A DNA stretch of 56,640 nucleotides, taken from contig DEUM01000065.1 in assembly GCA_002362575.1 (NCBI GenBank), forward strand, positions 1-56,640, written 5' to 3'. The position numbers and the translations under genes are program-made. Shown here piece after piece: positions 41,379 to 49,596 of this stretch. The first letter of the stretch is position 1. The number at the start of each line of letters is the position of its first letter. Below the pieces are notes generated by a model. That model did not search any database. It had not been told where the DNA came from and saw only the letters and a program-made list of their open reading frames with translations. Origin of the DNA: Lachnoclostridium sp. UBA3262 (GTDB taxonomy: Bacteria > Bacillota > Clostridia > Lachnospirales > Lachnospiraceae).

Positions 41379-41494
41379 AGGAATCTCACCTCACTAATTT
41401 GTCATACTTTTCTTCTCTTGAACCCGCCTTATATCATCATATCACATTTTTCAAATAACATAAAGCATTTTTTTAATATATTGACATTTAGTGC

Positions 41495-41521
41495 TAATCT
41501 TTTTCTTAAATATGCCGATAT
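41495..41521 (+). promoter_or_regulatory. Sigma-28-like promoter on the antisense strand in the fliL-fliM gap
   Basis: TAAT (41495-41498), 15 bp, GCCGATAT (41514-41521) agrees with TAAA-N15-GCCGATAA at 10 of 12 positions. It points rightward, so a transcript would run antisense into fliL and motB. No sense gene uses it. Confidence 0.35.
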
Positions 41522-41536
41522 ACACAAACTATACAT

Positions 41537-42058
41537 TTAGGAAATCAAAAAGCCCTTCAGTGATATTTCTGCGATACACTTAGTATTGTATTTCTCCCTG
41601 ATTTTCTTTACTGCTTCCTGCTTTACTTTCGTCTCATCAATTGTCGCTTTTGAGTATTCTCCGATTGTTTCCTTTACGATATCCTGAACATAAATATCCG
41701 CTTTCTGCACTTCTTCACTAATTGCACTGTAATCATCCGCCTTTGTGTTGAAGGATACAACGATACCACTCAGCTGAGCGTAGTGTGCCTTATCGGCAGC
41801 ATCCCCCGGATCCTTCTGAAGGTTAATATTGAGTGGTTTTTCATACTCAATGTTGTACGGCTCAAGATCTCCAACCGTATACTCCTCCTCCTCGGCATCC
41901 TTATCCTCTATCTCCAAATCAATGATAGAAGCCACTTTATCTACCAGATTTCCGGTCTTGTTCATCGCCGGCATAACAGAGAATACAAGTACAATAGTAA
42001 GTATCAGATTTACCAGCGTTGCCGCCATAATAACGATTGTAAGTATATTTTTTTTCAT
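41537..42058 (-). CDS. fliL: Flagellar basal body-associated protein FliL
   Basis: A 173-residue protein. One N-terminal transmembrane helix (about 6-28) is followed by a periplasm-facing/extracellular stomatin-like FliL domain (YNIEYEKPLNINLQKDPGD, VQDIVKETIGEYSKATID). FliL rings around the stator increase torque. An acidic insert (EIEDKDAEEEEYT) follows the helix. AGGAGG lies before the start, 15 nt after motB. Confidence 0.9.
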   Translation of the reverse strand: MKKNILTIVIMAATLVNLILTIVLVFSVMPAMNKTGNLVDKVASIIDLEIEDKDAEEEEYTVGDLEPYNIEYEKPLNINLQKDPGDAADKAHYAQLSGIVVSFNTKADDYSAISEEVQKADIYVQDIVKETIGEYSKATIDETKVKQEAVKKIREKYNTKCIAEISLKGFLIS

Positions 42059-42073
42059 GAGAATACGTCCTCC

Positions 42074-42916
42074 TTATTTGTCTGTATATATTTTTAGTTC
42101 TACACGACGATTCTGGGCTCTGCCCTTACTCGTATCATTCGACGCCACCGGCTCATAGGAACTCTTTCCAGTAGGCTCCAGCGTTTTTGGAGACAACCCC
42201 TTTTCATGTCTCAGATACTCAAACACTTCCGTTGCCCTCGCTGTCGAAAGCCACATATTATTCCGGTATTTCGCACTAGAAATTTTCACATTATCGGTAT
42301 GCCCTTCTATCTTAATATAATGCGAATCATATATTTTCAGTATATCTCCTACCTTGCTCAATAGCGGCAGCGAAGATTTTTTGATTTCAGCCTCTCCGGA
42401 ATCAAATAGGATTGCCCCGTTTAAAGAAATCTGAACATACTGATACTGCTTATCGATATTGATATCAATATCATCCTCAATGCTTTTCTTACGAGCTTCC
42501 TCTTTTACCTTACCGTAAAGTTCCTCTGTCCGCTGTTGTTTCTCCGCTTCCTGTCTCTTTCTGTACTCATCTTCCTCCTTAGTCTTAGAATCAGATGTTT
42601 TCCCCGGTTCATCATCGTTCTGTGTCGCATCTTTCTGACCGGACTTTTCAAATTCATTAAAATATTCAGAAATAGAAACAAGCTGGTCTGTTCCGCTGGC
42701 TATAAATGCACCATCATTGACTGCGGCGCCGCCACCGTCAAAAATATTAATACTCTCTGTCATGGAGGTAACCAGCTGTTCATACTTGTCTGCATCTACC
42801 GTTGACATGGAAAAAAGCAAAACGAAGAAGCAGAGAAGCAGATTCATCAAATCCGCAAAGGTATTCATCCAACTGGCTGCCGGCGCCTGTTCTTCCTCAT
42901 GTTTTCTTCGAGCCAT
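42074..42916 (-). CDS. motB: Flagellar motor stator protein MotB
   Basis: A 280-residue stator subunit. The ion-binding Asp22 lies in the single transmembrane helix (FADLMNLLLCFFVLLFSMS). A charged linker leads to an OmpA-type peptidoglycan-binding domain (KIEGHTDNVKIS, LSTARATEVFEYL, GKGRAQNRRVEL-like end). Whether H+ or Na+ drives it cannot be told safely. The ATG overlaps the motA stop by one nt. Confidence 0.95.
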   Translation of the reverse strand: MARRKHEEEQAPAASWMNTFADLMNLLLCFFVLLFSMSTVDADKYEQLVTSMTESINIFDGGGAAVNDGAFIASGTDQLVSISEYFNEFEKSGQKDATQNDDEPGKTSDSKTKEEDEYRKRQEAEKQQRTEELYGKVKEEARKKSIEDDIDINIDKQYQYVQISLNGAILFDSGEAEIKKSSLPLLSKVGDILKIYDSHYIKIEGHTDNVKISSAKYRNNMWLSTARATEVFEYLRHEKGLSPKTLEPTGKSSYEPVASNDTSKGRAQNRRVELKIYTDK

Positions 42917-43725
42917 TAAGCTTCACCACCTTGCTCCGGACTTCCATTATTTAACACATCGTTCCTGTCCTTTGGAGCAAGGAAGGACTTCAGTTTTTCT
43001 TCTATTACCCTTGGGTTCTCACCTGCCTGAATAGATAAAATTCCCTCGCAGATGACCTCCTTCATCATAATTTCCTGTTTGTTCCGTGCACGGAGTTTTG
43101 TCGCAATCGGCGTGGCAATCCAGTTTGCCAGCAAAGAACCGTACATAGTAGTTACCAATGCTACCGCCATATTCGGACCAATCGAACTCGGATCGTCCAA
43201 CAGCTTTAACATGTTAATCAATCCAATCAGGGTACCAATCATACCCCATGCAGGGCCCATGGCTGCTAAGTTATCCCAAAATCCAATTACTTTACCATGC
43301 CGCTGTTCGATACACTCCAGCTCCGTCTCTAAAATACTGGATACCAGTTCCTGATCCGTACCATCGACAATCAGCATAATCCCCTTCTTTAAAAAGTCAT
43401 CATCAATATCCGCGGCAGCTTCTTCCAACTGCAAAAGACCTTCTTTACGGGCAACGTTTGCCAAGTCAATAATTTTATGTATCGTGTCCGCCTCGTTGCT
43501 TTCCAGTGTCTTTGTTGTCAGTAAAAAGGACTTTAACGAATTCACAAAATCTCCAATGCTGCCTGACATCGTCATCATACACATTAGGGAACCACAAATC
43601 GTAATCAAGAAGGACGACATATCCCAGAAGTTCCCTAATGCGGCAAAGCCCTGATCTCCCGAAACGATACCGTATACTACGGCTGCCGCACAACCGACGA
43701 TACCGATTATTGTTGCTATATCCAA
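42916..43725 (-). CDS. motA: Flagellar motor stator protein MotA
   Basis: A 269-residue stator subunit with four transmembrane helices. The conserved PAWGMIGTLIGLINMLKLLDDPSSIGPNMAVALVTTMYGSLLAN block is present. The cytoplasmic loop carries charged residues that contact FliG. The start codon is TTG, with AAGGTGG eight nt before. It immediately follows flbD and is coupled to motB. Confidence 0.95.
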   Translation of the reverse strand: MDIATIIGIVGCAAAVVYGIVSGDQGFAALGNFWDMSSFLITICGSLMCMMTMSGSIGDFVNSLKSFLLTTKTLESNEADTIHKIIDLANVARKEGLLQLEEAAADIDDDFLKKGIMLIVDGTDQELVSSILETELECIEQRHGKVIGFWDNLAAMGPAWGMIGTLIGLINMLKLLDDPSSIGPNMAVALVTTMYGSLLANWIATPIATKLRARNKQEIMMKEVICEGILSIQAGENPRVIEEKLKSFLAPKDRNDVLNNGSPEQGGEA

Positions 43726-43737
43726 ATTTACACCACC

Positions 43738-43926
43738 TTAAATATTACAGTATATTTCTTTCTTATACAATTTTACTAAATTTTTTATCTCTTGTCTACT
43801 TTCTTTTACAATTATTTTTCTTCCTGTCGTCAGAGTAATCACCGTGTCGGGCGTTTCCTCTACAAATTCTATTAAATCCGTATTCACTGTCAGAACCGTC
43901 CCATTCATTCTTGTTACATCAATCAT
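43738..43926 (-). CDS. flbD: FlbD/SwrD family flagellar protein
   Basis: A 62-residue protein of the FlbD family (MIDVTRMNGTVLTVNTDLIE, PDTVITLTTGRKIIVKES). The Bacillus homologue YlzI/SwrD raises stator power and is needed for swarming. It sits between flgE and motA as in Bacillus. AGGAGAT precedes the start. Confidence 0.9.
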   Translation of the reverse strand: MIDVTRMNGTVLTVNTDLIEFVEETPDTVITLTTGRKIIVKESRQEIKNLVKLYKKEIYCNI

Positions 43927-43950
43927 GCCAATCTCCTAAAACACATGGTA

Positions 43951-43978
43951 AATGGGTAACTGTTGCCAGTTACCCATT
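43951..43978. repeat. Perfect 12-bp hairpin between flgE and flbD
   Basis: AATGGGTAACTG (43951-43962) and CAGTTACCCATT (43967-43978) form a perfect 12-bp stem with a 4-nt loop. On the minus strand no U-run follows, so it is more likely an mRNA-stabilising or processing hairpin at the 3' end of flgE than a full terminator. Confidence 0.7.
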
Positions 43979-44017
43979 ATATTTAACCTTAAACTAAACT
44001 ATCATCCGGCTGTCACA

Positions 44018-45481
44018 TTAGCGCTTCAGGTTGACCAGTTCCTCTAACATCGTATCGGACGTCGTGATAACACGGGAGTTCGCCTGAAAACCACGCTGTG
44101 TTGTAATCATGTTCGTAAATTCCGTTGCAAGGTCAACGTCTGACATCTCCAGTGCGCCGATTGCAAACTTACCAACGGTCGAGATATCCACTCCAATCCC
44201 GTCAAAATCTCCGGAGTTCAGCGTCGCTGCATACATGCTGTTGCCGACTGACTCAAGACCGGAAGGGTTCGGGAAGGTTGCCACTGCAATCTGTCCGAGC
44301 AGCTTCTTATCACCGTTGCTGTAAACACCATAAATTTTTCCGTCTGTCTGAACCGAGAAACCACCTAAGTTTCCTGCCGCATTACCGGCGCCCTCGTAGT
44401 CATTTGACGCATCACCACGTTTCGGATCCAGTGTACACTGTCCGTCCGTCGCGTACATAGTAAGCGTCGAGAAATCAATATCCACACCGCTCAATGGGAA
44501 TGGATTATCTTCCTCATTGTTATTCAGTGTCAGATTCAATGCCTTTCCGTCCTCACTGGAAACAGAAACAAACGTTCCCGCAGAACCATTAAAGAGCAGC
44601 GTCGGCCATGTAACACCCTCAAACGTTATATTTCCTGCCGCATCTACATCATATTCAATATCCTCGCCGCCAAAATTGATCGTCTGCTCTGTTTTTGCAT
44701 ATGATTTGTTTCCTGTCGTCTCATCTGTTGTTTCCTCTTTCAGAATCGACTTACCATTCGGTCCCAGAATATCAGTTATCCGGACTGAATAAGTGCAATC
44801 CTTCTTATCTCCATCCGCAGCAGCTTTGATAATACTCAATTTTACCTGATGAAGCTGGCCGAGATTGTCATAGAAGGAAACCGCTGTCGGTGTACCCTCT
44901 CCATCCTCACTGTACTGTACTTTCGGGTCTTTTTCATCAATATTACCTGTCAGGGTAGCCTTTGTTGTCGGTCTCGGATCCGAATAAGCGTTTTCTCCTC
45001 CCATCAGATTCAGAGGAGCTGCTGTATCCTTACGGATATCGCCATTTTCATCTACGCCCCAGCCGAGTACGGTGGCGCCGTTTGTCGTACAGTACAGAGT
45101 GCCATTCGCATCAATATCGAGTGCACCGGATTTTGTAAAGTACGTATTTCCGTTACTTCTCACTATCAGAAAGGCATCACCGTTAATCATAACGTCCATA
45201 CCGCGGTCGGTACGCTGGGTAGCACCGGTTCCGCTCAAATCTACCGTAATTGCTGCCACGTTTGCACCAAGACCAATCTGAATGGCATTGGTTCCGGCTG
45301 CACCGGTCGCTGCATTTGGACCAGAAGCATTCTGTGTCGTCTGATAAAATACATCGGTAAAGTTTACCGAACCGCCACGGAAACCAACGGTACTTACGTT
45401 TGAAATATTGTTACCAATTACGTCCATCTTTGTCTGATGAACCTTCAATCCGGAAATTCCGGAATACAATGATCTCATCAT
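44018..45481 (-). CDS. flgE: Flagellar hook protein FlgE
   Basis: A 487-residue hook subunit. The N-terminal rod/hook signature (MMRSLYSGISGLKVHQTKMDVIGNNISNV) and the C-terminal helix (TEFTNMITTQRGFQANSRVITTSDTMLEELVNLKR) are intact. The central 280 residues form the exposed D1/D2 domains, with acidic surface inserts. GGAGGGTGATTCATT precedes two consecutive ATGs, and the first is kept as in the family. It is exported through the FliPQR/FlhAB gate, and FliK measures hook length. Confidence 0.95.
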   Translation of the reverse strand: MMRSLYSGISGLKVHQTKMDVIGNNISNVSTVGFRGGSVNFTDVFYQTTQNASGPNAATGAAGTNAIQIGLGANVAAITVDLSGTGATQRTDRGMDVMINGDAFLIVRSNGNTYFTKSGALDIDANGTLYCTTNGATVLGWGVDENGDIRKDTAAPLNLMGGENAYSDPRPTTKATLTGNIDEKDPKVQYSEDGEGTPTAVSFYDNLGQLHQVKLSIIKAAADGDKKDCTYSVRITDILGPNGKSILKEETTDETTGNKSYAKTEQTINFGGEDIEYDVDAAGNITFEGVTWPTLLFNGSAGTFVSVSSEDGKALNLTLNNNEEDNPFPLSGVDIDFSTLTMYATDGQCTLDPKRGDASNDYEGAGNAAGNLGGFSVQTDGKIYGVYSNGDKKLLGQIAVATFPNPSGLESVGNSMYAATLNSGDFDGIGVDISTVGKFAIGALEMSDVDLATEFTNMITTQRGFQANSRVITTSDTMLEELVNLKR

Positions 45482-45584
45482 AATGAATCACCCTCCAATA
45501 TCATTTTGTACACCTTATCTGTCATTCAAAGGTGTTATGCTTCCTCGTAAGGGCCAGCATAGTATTTGTTTTCTTTGTTTCCTG

Positions 45585-45968
45585 TTAGTTAATTATCGCT
45601 CCATCGATATTCGTAAACACTGCATGGTCTGTATCATTTACTGCGGTTATCACGGTATTGCTCTTTACATTTACGATAAACGCCAGATTATCTACCATAA
45701 CAAGAGATTCTTTCATCCCTTTTGCCTTTGCCTGACTGGTCGCATCCTGAAGTCTTGCCTTCTGTTCTTCCGACATATCTATATTTCTTGTCTCCAGACG
45801 CTGCGACGCATGTTTGGAAAATTTAATCTGGTTTGCCGTACCTGTAAGGATATCCGCAAAAGACTGTGCAGCCTTTGCCTCCCTGCTTTCCGGCGAATTT
45901 ACCTGCCCCGGTACCAGTTGGTTCCGAATCTGCTCAATGGATGTATAATTTGTATTCTTTACATTCAT
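45585..45968 (-). CDS. TIGR02530-type flagellar operon protein
   Basis: A 127-residue conserved flagellar-operon protein that lies between flgD and flgE in many Firmicutes. The pattern ANQIKFSKHASQRLETRNIDMSEEQ...LQDATSQAKAKGMKESLVMVDNLAFIVNVKSNTVITAV fits the TIGR02530 family. No biochemical role is established. Its spacing suggests hook-related assembly. GGGGAGG lies before the start. Confidence 0.85.
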   Translation of the reverse strand: MNVKNTNYTSIEQIRNQLVPGQVNSPESREAKAAQSFADILTGTANQIKFSKHASQRLETRNIDMSEEQKARLQDATSQAKAKGMKESLVMVDNLAFIVNVKSNTVITAVNDTDHAVFTNIDGAIIN

Positions 45969-45985
45969 ATCGCTTCAACCTCCCC

Positions 45986-46822
45986 TCAGGCATCTCCTTC
46001 ATTTTCATCCGGTTTTTTTTCATCGTCCGGCTCAGTCGGTTCTTCCGGTTCTGTCGGCTCTTCCGGCTCCGGATCATTGATACCGCTGTTTGTTACCTTT
46101 ACCGTAACCTTATCCGTAATCGCTGTTCCGTACGGATCGTCAAAGTAGAATCCCAGATAATAGCTTCCCGCTGCCAATTCCTTAAAGGCTTCCGGTGCTA
46201 TCGTAAGCACGCCGTCCTCATACTTCAAGTATTTTGAATCAATGTAACCGCCATTTACTGCTACGGCAACACTGCTTGCCTCATATCCATTGCTTCCCAG
46301 CTTGATTTTTATCTTTGTCTCGCCCGGATTTGCCTTGTCATAGACAAGATTTGCTGCCTCTACGGATGGCAGATTGGATTTCACTGCATATGCGGTATCC
46401 ATTACCTGTACCAAATCTTCAATGGAATATGAATTTCCGTCGATGGATAAGTATGCCTCTCCATTTTTAATTTCTACATAATCTACTGTACCACGTACTT
46501 CTTTTGACTGTCCCGACGCATCGGATTTCTGGACAATAACTGCTTTTCCAACCAGACTGTATGCCGATGAATTCGAAAATGCCGTATTCAGATTTGTCAT
46601 CTGCTCTAATGCGGAGAACTGTGCGAGCTGTGAAATAAACTCTGTGTCACTCTGTGGATTTAACGGATCCTGATTGGATAACTGACACACAAGTAACTGA
46701 AGAAATTCGTCCTTGCCAAGTTCGCTGGAACCTCTTACCTTAGATACCTCGGCGGCGTCTCTGTTCGCATATGTCAGTTCGTCTAACGATGTTGTCAAAT
46801 CGGTACTGTTTACTCCTGCCAT
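45986..46822 (-). CDS. flgD: Flagellar hook capping protein FlgD
   Basis: A 278-residue hook scaffold. The N-terminal conserved motif (LGKDEFLQLLVCQLSNQDPLNP, EFISQLAQFSALEQMTNLN) precedes the Tudor- and Fn3-like domains (about 90-240). The last 30 residues form an unusual acidic Pro/Glu tail of EPEEPTEPEEPTEPDDE type. FlgD caps the growing hook and is lost when it is complete. AAAGGAGG precedes the start. Confidence 0.93.
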   Translation of the reverse strand: MAGVNSTDLTTSLDELTYANRDAAEVSKVRGSSELGKDEFLQLLVCQLSNQDPLNPQSDTEFISQLAQFSALEQMTNLNTAFSNSSAYSLVGKAVIVQKSDASGQSKEVRGTVDYVEIKNGEAYLSIDGNSYSIEDLVQVMDTAYAVKSNLPSVEAANLVYDKANPGETKIKIKLGSNGYEASSVAVAVNGGYIDSKYLKYEDGVLTIAPEAFKELAAGSYYLGFYFDDPYGTAITDKVTVKVTNSGINDPEPEEPTEPEEPTEPDDEKKPDENEGDA

Positions 46823-46838
46823 ATTTGCCTCCTTTCTT

Positions 46839-48266
46839 TTATGCCGTGTAGTCTACTACACTGTTTACGTCTCTCCTTGCTGTTTCTGTCATTCCGGTTT
46901 CGGCGCTGTCATCCTCTGTATCTGTTCCTAATTCGGAATCTGTACGGAACCTGCGGCCTCCGGAACGTTTTCCCGGCTGTCCCTGTTCCTGACCGTTTTC
47001 TTTCTTCAAGCTGAATTCAGAAACGGTAACCTCTACTGCCTCTACCTTAAGTCCCTGTTCATCAAAGCTTTCCTTCAAGCTAATCATCTGGCTTTCCAGA
47101 GCTTCCTTTACCATCTGGTTTTCTACTACCAGTCTGGCTGTCGCTACTCCGTTTGCGGATGATACATGAAGCTGAACCCTTCCAAGGCTTGCCGGATTTA
47201 ACTGTAACTCCATACTGGTCGTCTCCGGTAATACCCGGATTCTTACCTGCGTCACTACCTGCTCTACGATATGTGTCATCGTCCTGCTTGCGGAAGCTGC
47301 TGCCTCTGTCCCATTCTGCTCGAATGCCTGTGACAATTTTTCGGTGAATAAATTCGCCGCCGTCTCAGCACCTGCACCCCGGTTATCAGCAGAAACCGTT
47401 TTCGTCTGTGTCAGTGTACCAGTCTGACTCTGCTCACTACCGGCTTCTGTTCCGGCTTCGCCTGTCTGGTCTTCCACGAGAACCGTAAGCGTATCGGAAG
47501 CCTCTACCATAGAATCCTGATTAAGCAGATTATCCTCTGCTGCACTGCCATCCTCCTGCATAACTGCTTTCTCCTGTCCGGCTGTCAATGCCTGTTCAAG
47601 ACGTTCCAAAAAGTCTGGCATCAAAGATTTTTCAATATCGGCAAGTTCCTCCGGTGCAACACCGAAGCCTTCTGCCAGAATGTCCTGAAGCTGTTCTGTC
47701 AGCTGTGACAATTCACCATTCAGAATACTATTTGTCAAAAATGCTGCCTCATCTGTCACTCCGTGTACTCCAAGAACAAGACTTTGCAGGGCATCCTGAT
47801 TGATTACTGTCAAATCCCCGTTCTGAATTCCGAACAATAAATCCTGTAGCTGGATTCCGATTTGTTCAAAAATGTCCTGAAGCTCCTCCTCGGATAAGCC
47901 AAATGTCTTTTTCAGCACTGCCATTGCCTGCTCTGTCATATCAGACACATCCAGTGTCTCTATGTCCGCGGTATCATCCTTTCCGCTGTTTGTCAAATCC
48001 AGCTTCTGGTTATCCTTTGGCTGTCCGCCTATTTTATCCTTGACAGAACCCTGCTGTGATGTCTCTCCGGCTTTCCTGACTGTCATATCCTTTGCATCAG
48101 CTGCTGCGTTGCCCGACATATCATTTTTCCCAAAATCCTTACTGCTTACCTTAGATGCATGATTTGTCATAAAGCTGTCAAAAGCGGCGTCGTTTGCCTT
48201 GGTGCTCTTTGCTGATGCTGTACCGGTCATTCCCGGCATAATAATGGAAATTCCCTGAGTCTTCAT
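46839..48266 (-). CDS. fliK: Flagellar hook-length control protein FliK
   Basis: A 475-residue secreted molecular ruler. The long, weakly conserved N-terminal part is rich in Asp, Gln and Thr. The C-terminal Flg_hook domain (about 345-420, VLPETTSMELQLNPASLGRVQLHV) interacts with FlhB to switch export specificity. The C terminus is Arg/Gly-rich and then acidic. AAGGAGGG precedes the start, and a sigma-28-like promoter lies 40 nt upstream. Confidence 0.9.
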   Translation of the reverse strand: MKTQGISIIMPGMTGTASAKSTKANDAAFDSFMTNHASKVSSKDFGKNDMSGNAAADAKDMTVRKAGETSQQGSVKDKIGGQPKDNQKLDLTNSGKDDTADIETLDVSDMTEQAMAVLKKTFGLSEEELQDIFEQIGIQLQDLLFGIQNGDLTVINQDALQSLVLGVHGVTDEAAFLTNSILNGELSQLTEQLQDILAEGFGVAPEELADIEKSLMPDFLERLEQALTAGQEKAVMQEDGSAAEDNLLNQDSMVEASDTLTVLVEDQTGEAGTEAGSEQSQTGTLTQTKTVSADNRGAGAETAANLFTEKLSQAFEQNGTEAAASASRTMTHIVEQVVTQVRIRVLPETTSMELQLNPASLGRVQLHVSSANGVATARLVVENQMVKEALESQMISLKESFDEQGLKVEAVEVTVSEFSLKKENGQEQGQPGKRSGGRRFRTDSELGTDTEDDSAETGMTETARRDVNSVVDYTA

Positions 48267-48303
48267 TTTAACCCTCCTTTCTTTAAATTTTTTTACAAGG
48301 TGT

Positions 48304-48330
48304 ATATCGGCAATTTCTTACTGCCGCTTA
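48304..48330 (-). promoter_or_regulatory. Sigma-28-type promoter upstream of fliK
   Basis: On the minus strand TAAG (48327-48330), 15 bp, GCCGATAT (48304-48311) fits TAAA-N15-GCCGATAA at 10 of 12 positions. It sits in the 103-nt gap before fliK, about 40 nt from the start codon. SigD, encoded later in the operon, could thus boost fliK and all distal genes, including itself. Confidence 0.6.
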
Positions 48331-48369
48331 ATACCAAATATATTTTTGTCACGGATAAACTGCGCTCTT

Positions 48370-49131
48370 TTACTTTTTCATCGCCGTCATCTTTGTCGTG
48401 ACCTGTGCCGCTGTCGTCGGCTGCATGTTCTGAAGAATCAACGCGCTCTTGGAAGCCTGCATACAATCCATAATACTTGCCACCAAGGTCAAATCATTCG
48501 ACATTTCTTCCATAACCGCCGCCGCACTTTCCGGCGTCATCTTTGCATACGTATCCGCCTGATCTTTGATTTCCTGACTGTATTCAAATCTTCTGCAGAC
48601 CTCACGGTAAATTTCCTCGGCGTTATCCGGCTCGATTTCCTCGTAAAACTTCTTATACTCCTCGGTATCCGGCGCTTTTGAATTATATACCACATTCTGG
48701 TCAAATTCCTTTACCCGTTCAGCAAACTTTTTCTGGTTGTCCTCAAATTTCTTTAACCGTGCTACTTCTGCCCGGAGTTGCTCTACCTCGCTGCCATTTG
48801 CACTGTCCGAACTGCTTGTCGCCGCCAACTGGCTTTCCAGCTCTTTAATTCTGGCATTTGCTTCCGTCAGATTATCATACTCTTTTGATGCCTGCGGCGA
48901 TTCCTCTGAATCCGGATTCGGAAGAATCCAATTTATGACCGGCACATCCTTCAAGACCGGATAGAGAACCTCACTTCCGAAATTTCCTACGTCCAATTTA
49001 ATCAAAACACCGAAAATTCCGAGCCAAATCAGCACAATTACGGTGACAATCAGCACAGTAACGATTTTACTGCCCGCGCTCTCGTCGTTTGTAATCTGCT
49101 CGGAATCTTTGTTTTTATCCTTCTTTGCCAT
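48370..49131 (-). CDS. MotE/YlxF-like flagellar protein with MgtE N-terminal-like domain
   Basis: A 253-residue protein. One transmembrane helix (about 21-45) is followed by a coiled coil (about 80-130). A C-terminal MgtE-N-like helical domain (YAKMTPESAAAVMEEMSNDLTLVASIMDCMQASKSALILQNMQPTTAAQVT) completes it. The homologue YlxF sits between fliJ and fliK in Bacillus, and the rhizobial MotE family chaperones stator assembly. The exact role here is unknown. GAAGGAGG precedes the start. Confidence 0.8.
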   Translation of the reverse strand: MAKKDKNKDSEQITNDESAGSKIVTVLIVTVIVLIWLGIFGVLIKLDVGNFGSEVLYPVLKDVPVINWILPNPDSEESPQASKEYDNLTEANARIKELESQLAATSSSDSANGSEVEQLRAEVARLKKFEDNQKKFAERVKEFDQNVVYNSKAPDTEEYKKFYEEIEPDNAEEIYREVCRRFEYSQEIKDQADTYAKMTPESAAAVMEEMSNDLTLVASIMDCMQASKSALILQNMQPTTAAQVTTKMTAMKK

Positions 49132-49146
49132 ACTATGTACCTCCTT

Positions 49147-49596
49147 CTATTTTGAAACGCGGCCGCCGTAACGGTAGCTCACCAGTTCGTCTACTTCCTT
49201 TTGCTCCTTCTGGTTTTCTTCCTCTAAAAATGCCGCATATGCCTTTTCTCTCAGTTTTTCAAATGTTTTCCGCTCAATCATCGCTTCATTCAGACGCCGT
49301 CTCGCCACCTCGACTTCCTTCTCCCGCTGGCGGACTACCAGTTCCTGCTGGCGGACATACATTTTTAGTATTTCCACTGCTTCCTTTCGCTCACGGATTT
49401 TTTCCAAATCAAGAACAGCTTCCATTTCTTCCCTGAGTTCTTCCTCTGCCGCCCTCTGTCTGCCTTTTAACATTTCCCATTCTTCTTCTGCTTCCAATAG
49501 GCGCAGATTCGCACGGCTGTAGTTATTCTTTTCCTGCTCCTCCAGCTTTTCCTTCATATCGAGGAGATTCTGCATTGAAAAAATAAACCTTGCCAT
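49147..49596 (-). CDS. fliJ: Flagellar export chaperone FliJ
   Basis: A 149-residue, almost entirely coiled-coil protein (FSMQNLLDMKEKLEEQEKNN at the start). FliJ is the central stalk of the FliI ATPase ring, resembling the gamma subunit of F-ATPase. Its ATG overlaps the fliI stop by one nt (TAATG). Confidence 0.9.
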   Translation of the reverse strand: MARFIFSMQNLLDMKEKLEEQEKNNYSRANLRLLEAEEEWEMLKGRQRAAEEELREEMEAVLDLEKIRERKEAVEILKMYVRQQELVVRQREKEVEVARRRLNEAMIERKTFEKLREKAYAAFLEEENQKEQKEVDELVSYRYGGRVSK

